From contig CANPBB010000018.1 of assembly GCA_947572235.1 (NCBI GenBank), forward strand, positions 1 through 32,765: a stretch of 32,765 nucleotides of DNA, given 5' to 3'. Position numbers and translations under genes: made by a program. Of this stretch, positions 24,788-31,745 are shown in pieces. Numbering within the stretch: the stretch's first letter is position 1; each line of letters starts with the position of its first letter. The DNA comes from an uncultured Clostridia bacterium (GTDB lineage: Bacteria; Bacillota; Clostridia; Oscillospirales; Oscillospiraceae). The notes beneath the pieces were generated by a model. The model was given only the letters and a program-made list of their open reading frames with translations. It had not been told where the DNA came from and searched no databases.

Positions 24788-26161
24788 TCAGTTGGAAAAC
24801 CGTCCGGGGGCAAACTCGTTGATCTTCTCCTCCAGTTCCCGACGGGCCAAGGAGTTCTGACGGCCATTCTCGTACTCCAAGTCCACCCACTCCTTCAGCT
24901 TTGCCACCAGAGGGTCGCTCTTGGCGACAGCCTCCCCGCCGGTGAGATTGTAGTTTTCGTTGATCCAGTAGGCGATACCAGCAAGGCCGGAGGTCTTGCT
25001 GATCATCACCGAGGCCGGCCGGTTCAGGAACTTCTTGGTGTCGAAGATGTTGTAGATCTCCTCGTCCTTCAAAAGTCCGTCGGCATGGATGCCCGCCCGG
25101 GTGACGTTGAAGTTCCGGCCTACAAAGGGGGTGTTGTCAGGGATGTCATAGCCGATGTCCCGGCGGAAGTAGCTGGCGATATCCGTGATGGCGGTGGTGT
25201 CCATGCCGTCCAGCGTGCCTCGGAAGGCGGCGTACTCGAAGATCATGGACTCCAAGGGGATGTTCCCCGTCCGCTCCCCGATCCCCAAGAGGGAGCAGTT
25301 CACCGCCCCGGCGCCGTAGAGCCAAGCAGCACTGGCGTTGGCGGTGGCCCGATAGAAGTCGTTGTGGCCGTGCCACTCCAGCATGGCGCTGGGCACGTCG
25401 GCGTAGTGGCGCAGACCGTAGATGATGCCCGGCACGCTGCGGGGCAGGGCCACCTCGCTGTAGGGGATGCCGTAGCCCAAGGTGTCGCAGGCCCGGATCT
25501 TCACCGGGATGCCCGCCTCCTCCGACAGCTCTTGGAGGGCGTTGACGAAGGGAACCACAAAGCCATAGAAGTCCGCGCGGGTCACATCCTCCAGATGGCA
25601 GCGGGGAATGACGCCGGCGTTGAAGGCCTCCTTCACTGCGGAGAGGTAGCTCTCCATGGCCTGACGGCGGGACATCTTCAGCTTCTTGAAGATGTGGTAG
25701 TCCGAGCAGCTGGTGAGGATGCCCGTCTCCTTGATGCCCAGATCTGCCACCAGCTTAAAGTCCTCCTTGGTGGCCCGAATCCAAGTGGTGATCTGGGGGA
25801 ACTCCAGCCCCAAGTCCCGGCACCGGTCCAGCGCCTCCCGATCCTTCTTGCTGTAGACGAAGAACTCCGTCTGCCGAATGATCCCTTTGGGTCCGGACAG
25901 CCGGGAGAGGAGCTTAAACAGCGTCACAATCTGTTCCACGGAGTAGGGCTCCTGGGACTGCTGCCCGTCCCGGAAGGTGGTGTCGGTGATGACGATCTCC
26001 TCCGGCATGGCGATAGGTACCCGGCGGTGGTTGAAGGGGATCTTAGGCAGCTCGCCGTAGCCGTATACGTCCCGGTAGAGCTTTGGCTCCTCCACGTCCT
26101 GAAGCTGGTAGCGGTAGGCGTTCTCCTCCAGCAGATGGGTGGCGTTGGAAAGTTCTAACAT
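24788..26161 (-). CDS. Re-citrate synthase (HMG-CoA-lyase-like/DRE-TIM family)
   Basis: 457 residues from ATG 26161, preceded by ACAGGAGGTCACC. A DRE-TIM barrel enzyme: VITDTTFRDGQQSQEPYSVE carries the catalytic Arg and metal Asp, CHLEDVTRADFYGF the active-site segment, and LEWHGHNDFYRA the HxH metal site. The overall pattern (GIIRQTEFF, the ETGILTSCSDYHIFKKL stretch, SLLGIGERTGN and NVTRAGIHADG) is, from memory, very close to the Clostridium kluyveri Re-citrate synthase rather than to isopropylmalate or homocitrate synthases. The reaction is acetyl-CoA + oxaloacetate -> citrate with opposite (Re) stereospecificity, feeding glutamate synthesis in anaerobes that lack the Si-enzyme. It is co-transcribed with the gntR gene from a near-consensus promoter. 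Homocitrate synthase is the alternative. Confidence 0.85.
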   Translation of the reverse strand: MLELSNATHLLEENAYRYQLQDVEEPKLYRDVYGYGELPKIPFNHRRVPIAMPEEIVITDTTFRDGQQSQEPYSVEQIVTLFKLLSRLSGPKGIIRQTEFFVYSKKDREALDRCRDLGLEFPQITTWIRATKEDFKLVADLGIKETGILTSCSDYHIFKKLKMSRRQAMESYLSAVKEAFNAGVIPRCHLEDVTRADFYGFVVPFVNALQELSEEAGIPVKIRACDTLGYGIPYSEVALPRSVPGIIYGLRHYADVPSAMLEWHGHNDFYRATANASAAWLYGAGAVNCSLLGIGERTGNIPLESMIFEYAAFRGTLDGMDTTAITDIASYFRRDIGYDIPDNTPFVGRNFNVTRAGIHADGLLKDEEIYNIFDTKKFLNRPASVMISKTSGLAGIAYWINENYNLTGGEAVAKSDPLVAKLKEWVDLEYENGRQNSLARRELEEKINEFAPGRFSN

Positions 26162-26259
26162 GATTGGTGACCTCCTGTACATAGTGGGGCAGGCGGTGGC
26201 CTGCAGCAGTGCTCGGCACAGCGCCGGTCGCTGCTGCCGCTGGGTAGTCCTGCGTTTTC

Positions 26260-26283
26260 GGTATAATTGTATACAATTATACC
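26260..26283 (-). promoter_or_regulatory. Perfect 24-bp palindrome: operator over the -10 box
   Basis: The sequence is a perfect inverted repeat centred on AATTGTATACAATT and includes the TATAAT of the promoter in each arm. TTGTATACAA-type sites are bound by FCD-type GntR regulators, and such a regulator is encoded in the operon. Binding would directly occlude the -10 element. Confidence 0.8.
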
Positions 26284-26303
26284 ACGCCTGCCGCTGTTGT
26301 CAA
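26276..26303 (-). promoter_or_regulatory. Near-consensus promoter of the citrate synthase-gntR operon
   Basis: On the minus strand TTGACA (26298-26303), 16 bases, then TATAAT (26276-26281) preceded by an extended TGG. Both hexamers are perfect, so strong unregulated transcription would be expected without the operator. The leader to ATG 26161 is about 105 nt. Confidence 0.85.
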
Positions 26304-26335
26304 GAGGAAACGGGGAATATTTTAGCAGGATGGGT

Positions 26336-26363
26336 AAAAAAACAGCCGCCCTGCGGGCGGCTG
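26336..26363 (-). terminator. Second terminator between ireB and the citrate synthase promoter
   Basis: CAGCCGCC and GGGCGGCTG pair around a CTGC loop, followed on the minus strand by seven T. With the one at 26418-26450 it makes a tandem block insulating the regulated operon from ireB read-through. Confidence 0.85.
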
Positions 26364-26417
26364 CGGGATACGTCCTGTCAGAGAGGCAAGGGGCGTCTCC
26401 TCAAGCGGGGCAACAGA

Positions 26418-26450
26418 CAAAAACGGCAAAGCCGCCACAAAAGCGGCGGC
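26418..26450 (-). terminator. Terminator of ireB
   Basis: On the minus strand GCCGCC and GGCGGC pair around an eight-base loop, followed by TTTGCCGTTTTTG. It starts seven bases after the ireB stop codon. Confidence 0.75.
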
Positions 26451-26456
26451 GTGGCG

Positions 26457-26702
26457 CTACTGCCCCAAGTATTTGCGCACTAAGATCTGCAGCAACTCGT
26501 CCCGGTCAATCTTACGGATCAGGGTACGGGCTTGGTTGTGGTTGGTAATATAGGTGGGATCCTCGGAGAGAATGTAGCCCACGATCTGATTGATGGGGTT
26601 ATATCCCTTTTCCTCCAGCGCTTGGTAGACGGCCAAGAGGATCCTATGAATCTCTACATCCTGCTCCTTGGAAAAATCGAATTTGCGGGTATAATCGTCC
26701 AT
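26457..26702 (-). CDS. ireB: IreB family regulatory phosphoprotein (UPF0297)
   Basis: 81 residues from ATG 26702 ([20 protein letters not shown]), the usual IreB start; the ATG 21 bases upstream would give an atypical extension. The family pattern is complete: [22 protein letters not shown] then [19 protein letters not shown] and [17 protein letters not shown]. IreB is a small cytosolic dimer; in Enterococcus faecalis it is phosphorylated on N-terminal Thr residues by the Ser/Thr kinase IreK and negatively regulates cephalosporin resistance. A Thr at position 5 is present here. In many Firmicutes the gene stands in an alaS-ireB-ruvX cluster; here it is alone, with its own promoter and terminator. 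Confidence 0.93.
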   Translation of the reverse strand: MDDYTRKFDFSKEQDVEIHRILLAVYQALEEKGYNPINQIVGYILSEDPTYITNHNQARTLIRKIDRDELLQILVRKYLGQ

Positions 26703-26744
26703 CCCTGCACCGCCTTTCTCCAAATTCTGAAAATTCTAACCCAT

Positions 26745-26773
26745 AGTATACTCAGTTTTCCCGGTGCTGTAAA
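26745..26773 (-). promoter_or_regulatory. Promoter of ireB
   Basis: On the minus strand TTTACA (26768-26773), 17 bases, TATACT (26745-26750). The leader is about 36 nt. Confidence 0.7.
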
Positions 26774-27116
26774 GAGAAAAGAGGGGAATGTTACAGAGAT
26801 GTAATAAATAGCAGACTCTAAAAACAAAGGTGTTTCTTGCGGTGACATGAGAGACGCCCTTTCTCGGGGGACAGCGCGGCCTCGAGGTGCTTTCCATGGA
26901 GCGTATACTTCCCCAAGAGACTTACGGCGGCGGAAACCGCAAATTTGGCGGCGAGAAGGGAATAATACGGGACAAAACCACACTTTTCTTTTGGTTCGAC
27001 AAAAACTTTGCTGGAACAGTAGAAAATTTTACAAATACGAGTTATAATACCCCTAATTGCAAAAATTCTTCAAAGGGGAGCCGCGCCTCACCGCGGCTTC
27101 GAGAGAGGAAGGAACT
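26774..27116 (+). other. Leader region of the M16 operon with a 47-bp element shared with the lgt leader
   Basis: No annotated-type gene is evident. The segment 26908-26954 aligns without gaps to 29872-29918 (32 of 47 identical), just upstream of lgt, and contains CCGCAAATTTGGCGGCGA. The region then becomes AT-rich, with a TATAAT at 27041-27046 lacking a good -35. A possible short open frame (26887-27120) has no ribosome binding site and overlaps the M16 start. I regard the region as regulatory or repeat sequence. Confidence 0.4.
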
Positions 27117-28391
27117 ATGAAACGGATTCGTACTCAGCTGCTGCCGGAGGTGTATCTCACCTGCCTGCCGGCGGCCAAGTTTAAGACGGACTTTCTCAGT
27201 GCCCAGTTCGTCACCCCCCTGCGGCTGGAGACCGCCGGACTGGGCGCCCTGCTTCCCGCCGTGCTGGAGCGGGGGACCCGGCGCTACCCCGATATGCAGC
27301 AGCTTACCGCTGCGGAGGACCTGCTCTATGGCGCCAACATCTCCCACAGTGTCCGCAAGCGGGGGGAGAGCCAGCTCTGGGGCTTTGTGGCCACTGCCAT
27401 CGACGATGCCTATACCCCCGGCGGCGAGCGCCTTTTAGAACCGCTGACGGAGCTGGTAGGGGAGCTCCTCTGCGACCCCTGCGTGGAGAACGGCCTCCTG
27501 CGGAGGGACTACACCGTCTCTGAAAAGACCAATCTCATTGACTTGATCCGCTCCACCGTCAACGACAAGCGGACCTTCGCCGGCAAGCGCCTTTTAGAGG
27601 AGATGTGCCGCGGGGAGGCCTACGGCGTCAGCCACTTGGGGGAGGAGGAGGCTGTAGGGGCCATTACTCCTTCCATTCTCACCACCTACTACCGCCGCCA
27701 GCTTGCCGCTGGCCGATTAGAGCTCTACTACTGCGGCAAAGCGGAGCCTGCCCGTGTGGAGGACGCCTTCCGCCAAGCCTTTGAGGGCCTCCGGCGGGAG
27801 GAGGTCGCCCCCATTTCGCCAGTGCCCCACCACCGCGGCCCCTCGGAGGTCCGTGTGGTCCAGGAGCGGATGGACGTAAGCCAAGGAAAGCTGTGCTTGG
27901 GCTACAGTGTGGACAGTGTTGACAAGGACGCGGTGCTGGTGATGGACATGCTCTTCGGCGGTACCAGCAACTCCAAGCTGTTTCTGAACGTGCGGGAGAA
28001 GCTGTCCCTGTGCTACTACGCCAGCTCCGCCTACCACCGCTCCAAGAACTTCATTACGGTGTCCTCGGGGATCGAGTCCCAAAACTATCAGAAGGCCTTG
28101 GACGAGATCGCTCACCAGCTGAATGCCATCCAGAGGGGCGAGTGGGAGGACTGGGAGTTTTCCGCCGCTATGAGCAGCCTGAAAAACGCCTATAAGGCTA
28201 TCTTTGACTCCGCCTCTCAGTTAGAGGACTTCTATATGGGTCAGATTGCCTCCGGACAGGACAGAGAGCCGGAGGAGATGCTGCGGGATATTCTCACTGT
28301 CACCCCGGAGCGGGTGGTGGAAGCCGCCAAGACTGTGCGGTTAGATACCGTATATTTCCTCACCGGAAAGGAGGAGAGGGACAATGGTTGA
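27117..28391 (+). CDS. M16 family peptidase-like protein without HxxEH (YmfF-like subunit)
   Basis: 424 residues from ATG 27117, with GAGAGGAAGGAAC directly upstream. The fold pattern is M16 (pitrilysin-like), with two homologous halves; the second includes LCLGYSVDSVDKDAVLVMDM, FGGTSNSKLFLNVREKLSLCY and a GIESQNYQKALDEI segment. The N-terminal half lacks the zinc motif HxxEH at the place where it should be (ALLPAVLERGTRRYPD), so this subunit should be catalytically silent. It overlaps the start of the zinc-bearing M16 gene by eight bases, indicating translational coupling and probably a heterodimer, as in the YmfF/YmfH pair of Bacillus and the inactive/active subunits of mitochondrial processing peptidase. 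The substrate is unknown. Confidence 0.88.
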   Translation: MKRIRTQLLPEVYLTCLPAAKFKTDFLSAQFVTPLRLETAGLGALLPAVLERGTRRYPDMQQLTAAEDLLYGANISHSVRKRGESQLWGFVATAIDDAYTPGGERLLEPLTELVGELLCDPCVENGLLRRDYTVSEKTNLIDLIRSTVNDKRTFAGKRLLEEMCRGEAYGVSHLGEEEAVGAITPSILTTYYRRQLAAGRLELYYCGKAEPARVEDAFRQAFEGLRREEVAPISPVPHHRGPSEVRVVQERMDVSQGKLCLGYSVDSVDKDAVLVMDMLFGGTSNSKLFLNVREKLSLCYYASSAYHRSKNFITVSSGIESQNYQKALDEIAHQLNAIQRGEWEDWEFSAAMSSLKNAYKAIFDSASQLEDFYMGQIASGQDREPEEMLRDILTVTPERVVEAAKTVRLDTVYFLTGKEERDNG

Positions 28392-29661
28392 GCGCAATTA
28401 CCCCCGGATCGGGGAGCGGGTTTTTGAGGAGACACTGCCCAACGGCCTGCGCCTTCGGGTGATCGAGAAGCCCCACCACGCCAAGTCCTGTGCCTTTTTT
28501 GTCACCCGCTACGGCGGGATGGACCTGCGCTTTCAGCTAAACGGCCAGTGGCGGGATACCCCGGCGGGCATCGCCCACTATTTAGAGCATAAGATGTTCG
28601 ACACCGAGGACGGCAATGCCCTGCAGGAGCTGGCCCAGAACGGGGCGGAACCCAACGCCTTCACCAGCAACGATATCACCGCCTACTACTTCTACAGCAC
28701 CGAGCACTTCTATGAGAACCTGAAGATCCTGCTGGAATTCGTCTCCGTGCCCTACTTCACCAAGGAGAGTGTGGAGAAGGAGCAGGGGATCATCGCCCAA
28801 GAGATCCGGATGGTGGAGGACACTCCGGACTGGCAGAGCTATACCCGGCTGATGGGGTGCCTCTATGAGCGGAGCCCCGCCCGCGTCTCCGTGGCAGGAA
28901 CGGTGGAGAGCATCCGGGAGATCACCGCCGAGACCCTCTACGACTGCCACCGGGCCTTCTACCACCCGGGGAATATGGTCCTCTGCGTGGTGGGGAATGT
29001 GGATGCGGAGCAGGTGGCGGCCATCGCCCAAGAGGTGCTCCCTGACCAGTGCGGCGAGCCTATCCCCCGGGACTACGGCGAGGGGGAGGCACTGTGCCCG
29101 CTTAAGAAGGAGGTGCGGCAGGAGATGGAAGTCTCCATGCCCCAGTTTTTGGCGGGGTACAAGTGCGAGCCGCCCCAGAGCGGCCGGGAGCACCTGCGCC
29201 TGAGCATTCTGGGCGACATGGTCTGCGACATCCTCTTCGGCGACAGCAGCCCCCTCTACAGCCGCCTATACGAGGAGGGGCTGATCAACAACAGCTTCGG
29301 CGGCAACTTCGACATCCTCCCCGGCGCGGCCTACCTCTACGTGGGAGGAGATACCAACGAGCCGAAAAAGGTCCATGAGGCGGTGACGGCGGAGGCAAAG
29401 CGTCTGGCGGAGGAGGGCATCGACGAGGACTTTTACCAGCGCATCCGCCGCGCCTGTTACGGCCAGATGATCCGGGGACTGAACTCCTTCGAGTCCATCG
29501 CTGTCTCTGCCGCCGAGGGTGTGTTCTTCGACTACAACTACTACGACTTCCCGGAGGTTTTTGAGACCATCACTAAGGCCGATGTGGAGGATTTCCTCCG
29601 CCGCAACGTCACCGAGGAGCGGTCAGCGATCTCGCTGATTTACCCAAAAGATTTCGCTTGA
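28384..29661 (+). CDS. M16 family zinc peptidase (YmfH-like active subunit)
   Basis: 425 residues from ATG 28384, with AAGGAGGAGAGGG ahead inside the previous gene. The inverted zinc motif HYLEH (His65, Glu68, His69) lies in GIAHYLEHKMF. It is followed by NGAEPNAFTSNDITAYYF and the third-ligand helix EQGIIAQEIRM (Glu140 likely). The C-terminal half has FLAGYKCEPP, FGDSSPLYSRLYEEGL and a NSFGGNFDI segment. The product is a cytosolic clamshell metalloprotease that degrades or processes peptides, probably together with the silent partner encoded just before it. The stop TGA 29659-29661 runs into the first hairpin of a structured spacer. Confidence 0.92.
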   Translation: MVERNYPRIGERVFEETLPNGLRLRVIEKPHHAKSCAFFVTRYGGMDLRFQLNGQWRDTPAGIAHYLEHKMFDTEDGNALQELAQNGAEPNAFTSNDITAYYFYSTEHFYENLKILLEFVSVPYFTKESVEKEQGIIAQEIRMVEDTPDWQSYTRLMGCLYERSPARVSVAGTVESIREITAETLYDCHRAFYHPGNMVLCVVGNVDAEQVAAIAQEVLPDQCGEPIPRDYGEGEALCPLKKEVRQEMEVSMPQFLAGYKCEPPQSGREHLRLSILGDMVCDILFGDSSPLYSRLYEEGLINNSFGGNFDILPGAAYLYVGGDTNEPKKVHEAVTAEAKRLAEEGIDEDFYQRIRRACYGQMIRGLNSFESIAVSAAEGVFFDYNYYDFPEVFETITKADVEDFLRRNVTEERSAISLIYPKDFA

Positions 29662-29869
29662 AACTTGTGGATTTCAAGTGAGGGGGGATATAGCTGCCGT
29701 TTGAAATCCTTGGATTTCAAACGAAGATTTGAGTGACGGGGCTTTTTTTCGGGAAGCGCTCCACGGGAGATTCCCGAAAAAAGCCCGGGCCGAGCGCGGT
29801 CTGCAAGGTGTTTTTCCGAAAACGCGGTTTCCGGAAAAACGATTTTAGATTTTTTGCGCCGGAGGCGCA
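29657..29869. repeat. Cluster of hairpins in the M16-lgt spacer
   Basis: Five inverted repeats follow each other. 29657-29678: CTTGAAA/TTTCAAG. 29699-29722: GTTTGAAATCC/GGATTTCAAAC, 11 bp. 29738-29785: GGGC-T-run-CGGGAA against its complement, ~16 bp with one bulge. 29810-29840: GTTTTTCCG/CGGAAAAAC with inner pairing. 29855-29869: TGCGCC/GGCGCA. The fourth is followed by GATTTTAGATTTTTTG and may be the operon terminator. The first two share TTGAAA-type arms. Confidence 0.75.
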
Positions 29870-29871
29870 GA

Positions 29872-29918
29872 CTCTCCCGAGGGGCTCTTTGCGGCTGGGA
29901 CCGTAAATTCGGCGGGGA
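29872..29918 (+). repeat. 47-bp element upstream of lgt, related to 26908-26954
   Basis: An ungapped alignment of the two segments gives 32 identities in 47. The best-conserved core is GCGGC...ACCGyAAATTyGGCGG. Both copies are 70-165 bases upstream of a start codon on the same strand. Function unknown. Confidence 0.5.
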
Positions 29919-29988
29919 CGTGGGGCTTGGAAATGTGCCGGAGCCTCGGAGATCGGTTGTTCTTTCGGTTTTTGTGGAGGTAAGTATT

Positions 29989-31044
29989 ATGCACGCATTG
30001 CAGGATATGCCCATTTCTTTTCCTGGTTTGTTTGGGGGGTGGTCCATCAATCCGGACCCCAAGCTGATAGATATAGGGAATGGAATCTACTGGTACGGCA
30101 TTATGATCTGCTTAGGGGTGATTTTGGCCCTGCTCTTCTGCGCCAAGCAGGCGCCTAAGTACGGCATCAAGGAGGATGACATCTATGAATTTGTCATCTG
30201 GGTGCTGCCCTTCAGCCTGATCGGTGCAAGGCTCTACTATGTGATCTTCTACTTCGACCTCTACCGCGCTCCCGAGGGCGGCGTGGACTGGGGCCGGGCC
30301 ATCGCCATCTGGGACGGCGGCGCCGCTATCTACGGAGCCATCATCGCCGCGGTGATCGTGCTGATCGTCTTTGCCAAGCTGAAAAAGCTGTCTGTCGGCG
30401 CGCTGATGGACGTGGGGGTGATGGGCCTCTTTATCGGACAGGCCGTGGGCCGCTGGGGGAACTTCTTTAACCGGGAGGCCTTCGGCACAGCTACCGACCT
30501 GCCTTGGCGGATGCAGGTGTGGCTGACCCCCACCACCAGCATTGAGGTACATCCCACCTTCCTCTATGAGAGCCTGTGGAATCTGGTGGGACTGCTGATT
30601 GTCTGGCTGATCCTCTCCAAGCTGCGCAGCTTCGACGGGGAGAACGCCTGCTTCTATTTCGGCTGGTACGCCTTTGGCCGCTTCTGGATCGAGGGCCTTC
30701 GGACAGACAGCCTCTACCTCTTCGACTGGACTATCGGCGGCGAGCCCATCCGCGTGTCCCAAGCCCTGTCCTTAGTGATCTTTGTGATCGCCGTGGCGGT
30801 GCTGGTGATCCGGCGGAGCCGCCACCCGGACCCGGAGAAGCTGTTTGTCACCCGCCGGCTGAAAGCCGAGGCTGTGGCCCAGTCCGAGGCGTTTTTAGCC
30901 GCTGAGGCCAAGGCCGCAGAGCTCCCCGAGGTGGACGCGGCCATCTTGGAGACGGCACAGCGCCTGGAGCGCACTGAAACGGGAGAAAACGATACCGAGG
31001 ACGCACCGGTGGGTGGCGATTTGCCGGATTCAGATGGGAAATAA
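29989..31044 (+). CDS. lgt: Prolipoprotein diacylglyceryl transferase
   Basis: 351 residues from ATG 29989, with GTGGAGGTAAG immediately before; the frame is open upstream but unrelated to the family. The enzyme transfers diacylglycerol from phosphatidylglycerol to the lipobox Cys of prolipoproteins, on the outer side of the cytoplasmic membrane. About seven membrane segments are seen. The Lgt signature GRWGNFFNREAFG is intact, as are WYGIMICLG, SLIGARLYYV and HPTFLYESLWNL. The last ~75 residues after the final membrane helix (from SRHPDPEKLF) are a charged, Ala/Glu-rich tail beyond the usual ~270-300 residues and look disordered. The DUF885 lipoprotein in this window is one likely client. 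A strong terminator follows. Confidence 0.94.
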   Translation: MHALQDMPISFPGLFGGWSINPDPKLIDIGNGIYWYGIMICLGVILALLFCAKQAPKYGIKEDDIYEFVIWVLPFSLIGARLYYVIFYFDLYRAPEGGVDWGRAIAIWDGGAAIYGAIIAAVIVLIVFAKLKKLSVGALMDVGVMGLFIGQAVGRWGNFFNREAFGTATDLPWRMQVWLTPTTSIEVHPTFLYESLWNLVGLLIVWLILSKLRSFDGENACFYFGWYAFGRFWIEGLRTDSLYLFDWTIGGEPIRVSQALSLVIFVIAVAVLVIRRSRHPDPEKLFVTRRLKAEAVAQSEAFLAAEAKAAELPEVDAAILETAQRLERTETGENDTEDAPVGGDLPDSDGK

Positions 31045-31060
31045 GAGACTCCGCTATAGA

Positions 31061-31098
31061 GCAAGACAGACCATTTCCATGGCCTGTCTTGCTTTTAT
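31061..31098 (+). terminator. Intrinsic terminator of lgt
   Basis: GCAAGACAG and CTGTCTTGC pair, with further inner pairing CCAT/ATGG around TTCC, followed by TTTTATAT. It starts 16 bases past the stop. Confidence 0.88.
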
Positions 31099-31166
31099 AT
31101 TGCAGCAATGCCCCATTATCATGTTTTCAGGCAGAGCGCCTGCGAGGCAGAACAATTGGCAAAAAG

Positions 31167-31591
31167 TTAGGGGGATGGGATCCTATTTTTCCCGATATAG
31201 CTTCTAATCAAGTCCCAAAAAGACGCATAATCCCCATAAAGCGCAGTCTGATTTTGCAGATTTGCTATTTGCCCGCAGTAGTGATCACTTTCCCTGTCAA
31301 GCTGCTCCGCTTCACACAGAATATGTGCCTCATCCAAAGCGCCGGAACGCAGCAGAGCATGGTAGATTTTGCATACTTTTCAGGCCTGCCGCTTTCCAAA
31401 ACGCCCGCTAACCCTTCCATCTGCGAAACGGTATCATAATCAATGATATAGATTACATCTTGAATGTATGGGGGATATGCATCCAAAATATCCCAGACAT
31501 CTGGCTCTTTATATATGCCGGCCATTGCCTGCAAAAAATCATCATCACTCAAATTGCTTTGCTTTGCCAGCGCGGCATCAATGAAGTTCAT
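31167..31591 (-). pseudogene. DUF4375-like protein, broken by one-base frameshift
   Basis: The start ATG 31591 is supported by AGGAG at 31600-31604. The first frame gives LSDDDFLQAMAGIYKEPDVW, then DAYPPYIQDVIYIIDYDTV and a SQMEGLAGVLESG segment. At the T4 tract 31367-31370 (A4 in the gene) the homology moves to another frame, KIYHALLRSGALDEAHILCE and on to SFWDLIRSYIGKNRIPSP, with stop at 31167-31169. Adding one base restores a ~141-residue protein. The Y-I-I-x-x-D...M-x-G-L...GALxxAxILxxA layout resembles DUF4375 (DMP19-like) proteins, a family of unproven function often found among immunity-type genes. The assignment is tentative. The uncorrected frame would end at 31265 with a foreign tail. 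Confidence 0.6.
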
Positions 31592-31690
31592 GATCATATC
31601 TCCTATACAGCAGATGGTCTGTCAGCCGATTCACCTATGAAGTAACGTCCGCTGGATACAGAAACGGAGTAGAGTAAAATGGGAATAAAC

Positions 31691-31722
31691 GAGGGGAAGA
31701 AACGGCTCTGTTTCCTCCCCTC
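31691..31722 (-). terminator. Terminator of the NERD-protein gene
   Basis: On the minus strand GAGGGGA and TCCCCTC, extended by GAAAC/GTTTC with one mismatch between them, flank a six-base loop; GTTTATTC follows. It lies just after the restored stop codon at 31729-31731. Confidence 0.7.
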
Positions 31723-31745
31723 GGAGTTTTAGTCGGATAAATTTT

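Noticed and set aside
24698..26158. Long open frame (486 codons) on the plus strand
   Set aside because: It is the antisense of the Re-citrate synthase gene; the translation is low-complexity Val/Gly/His-rich and has no family motif or ribosome binding site.
26887..27120. 77-codon open frame upstream of the M16 gene
   Set aside because: No ribosome binding site, overlaps the M16 start, and similarity to the lgt leader is limited to 47 bases; treated as a shared element rather than a gene.
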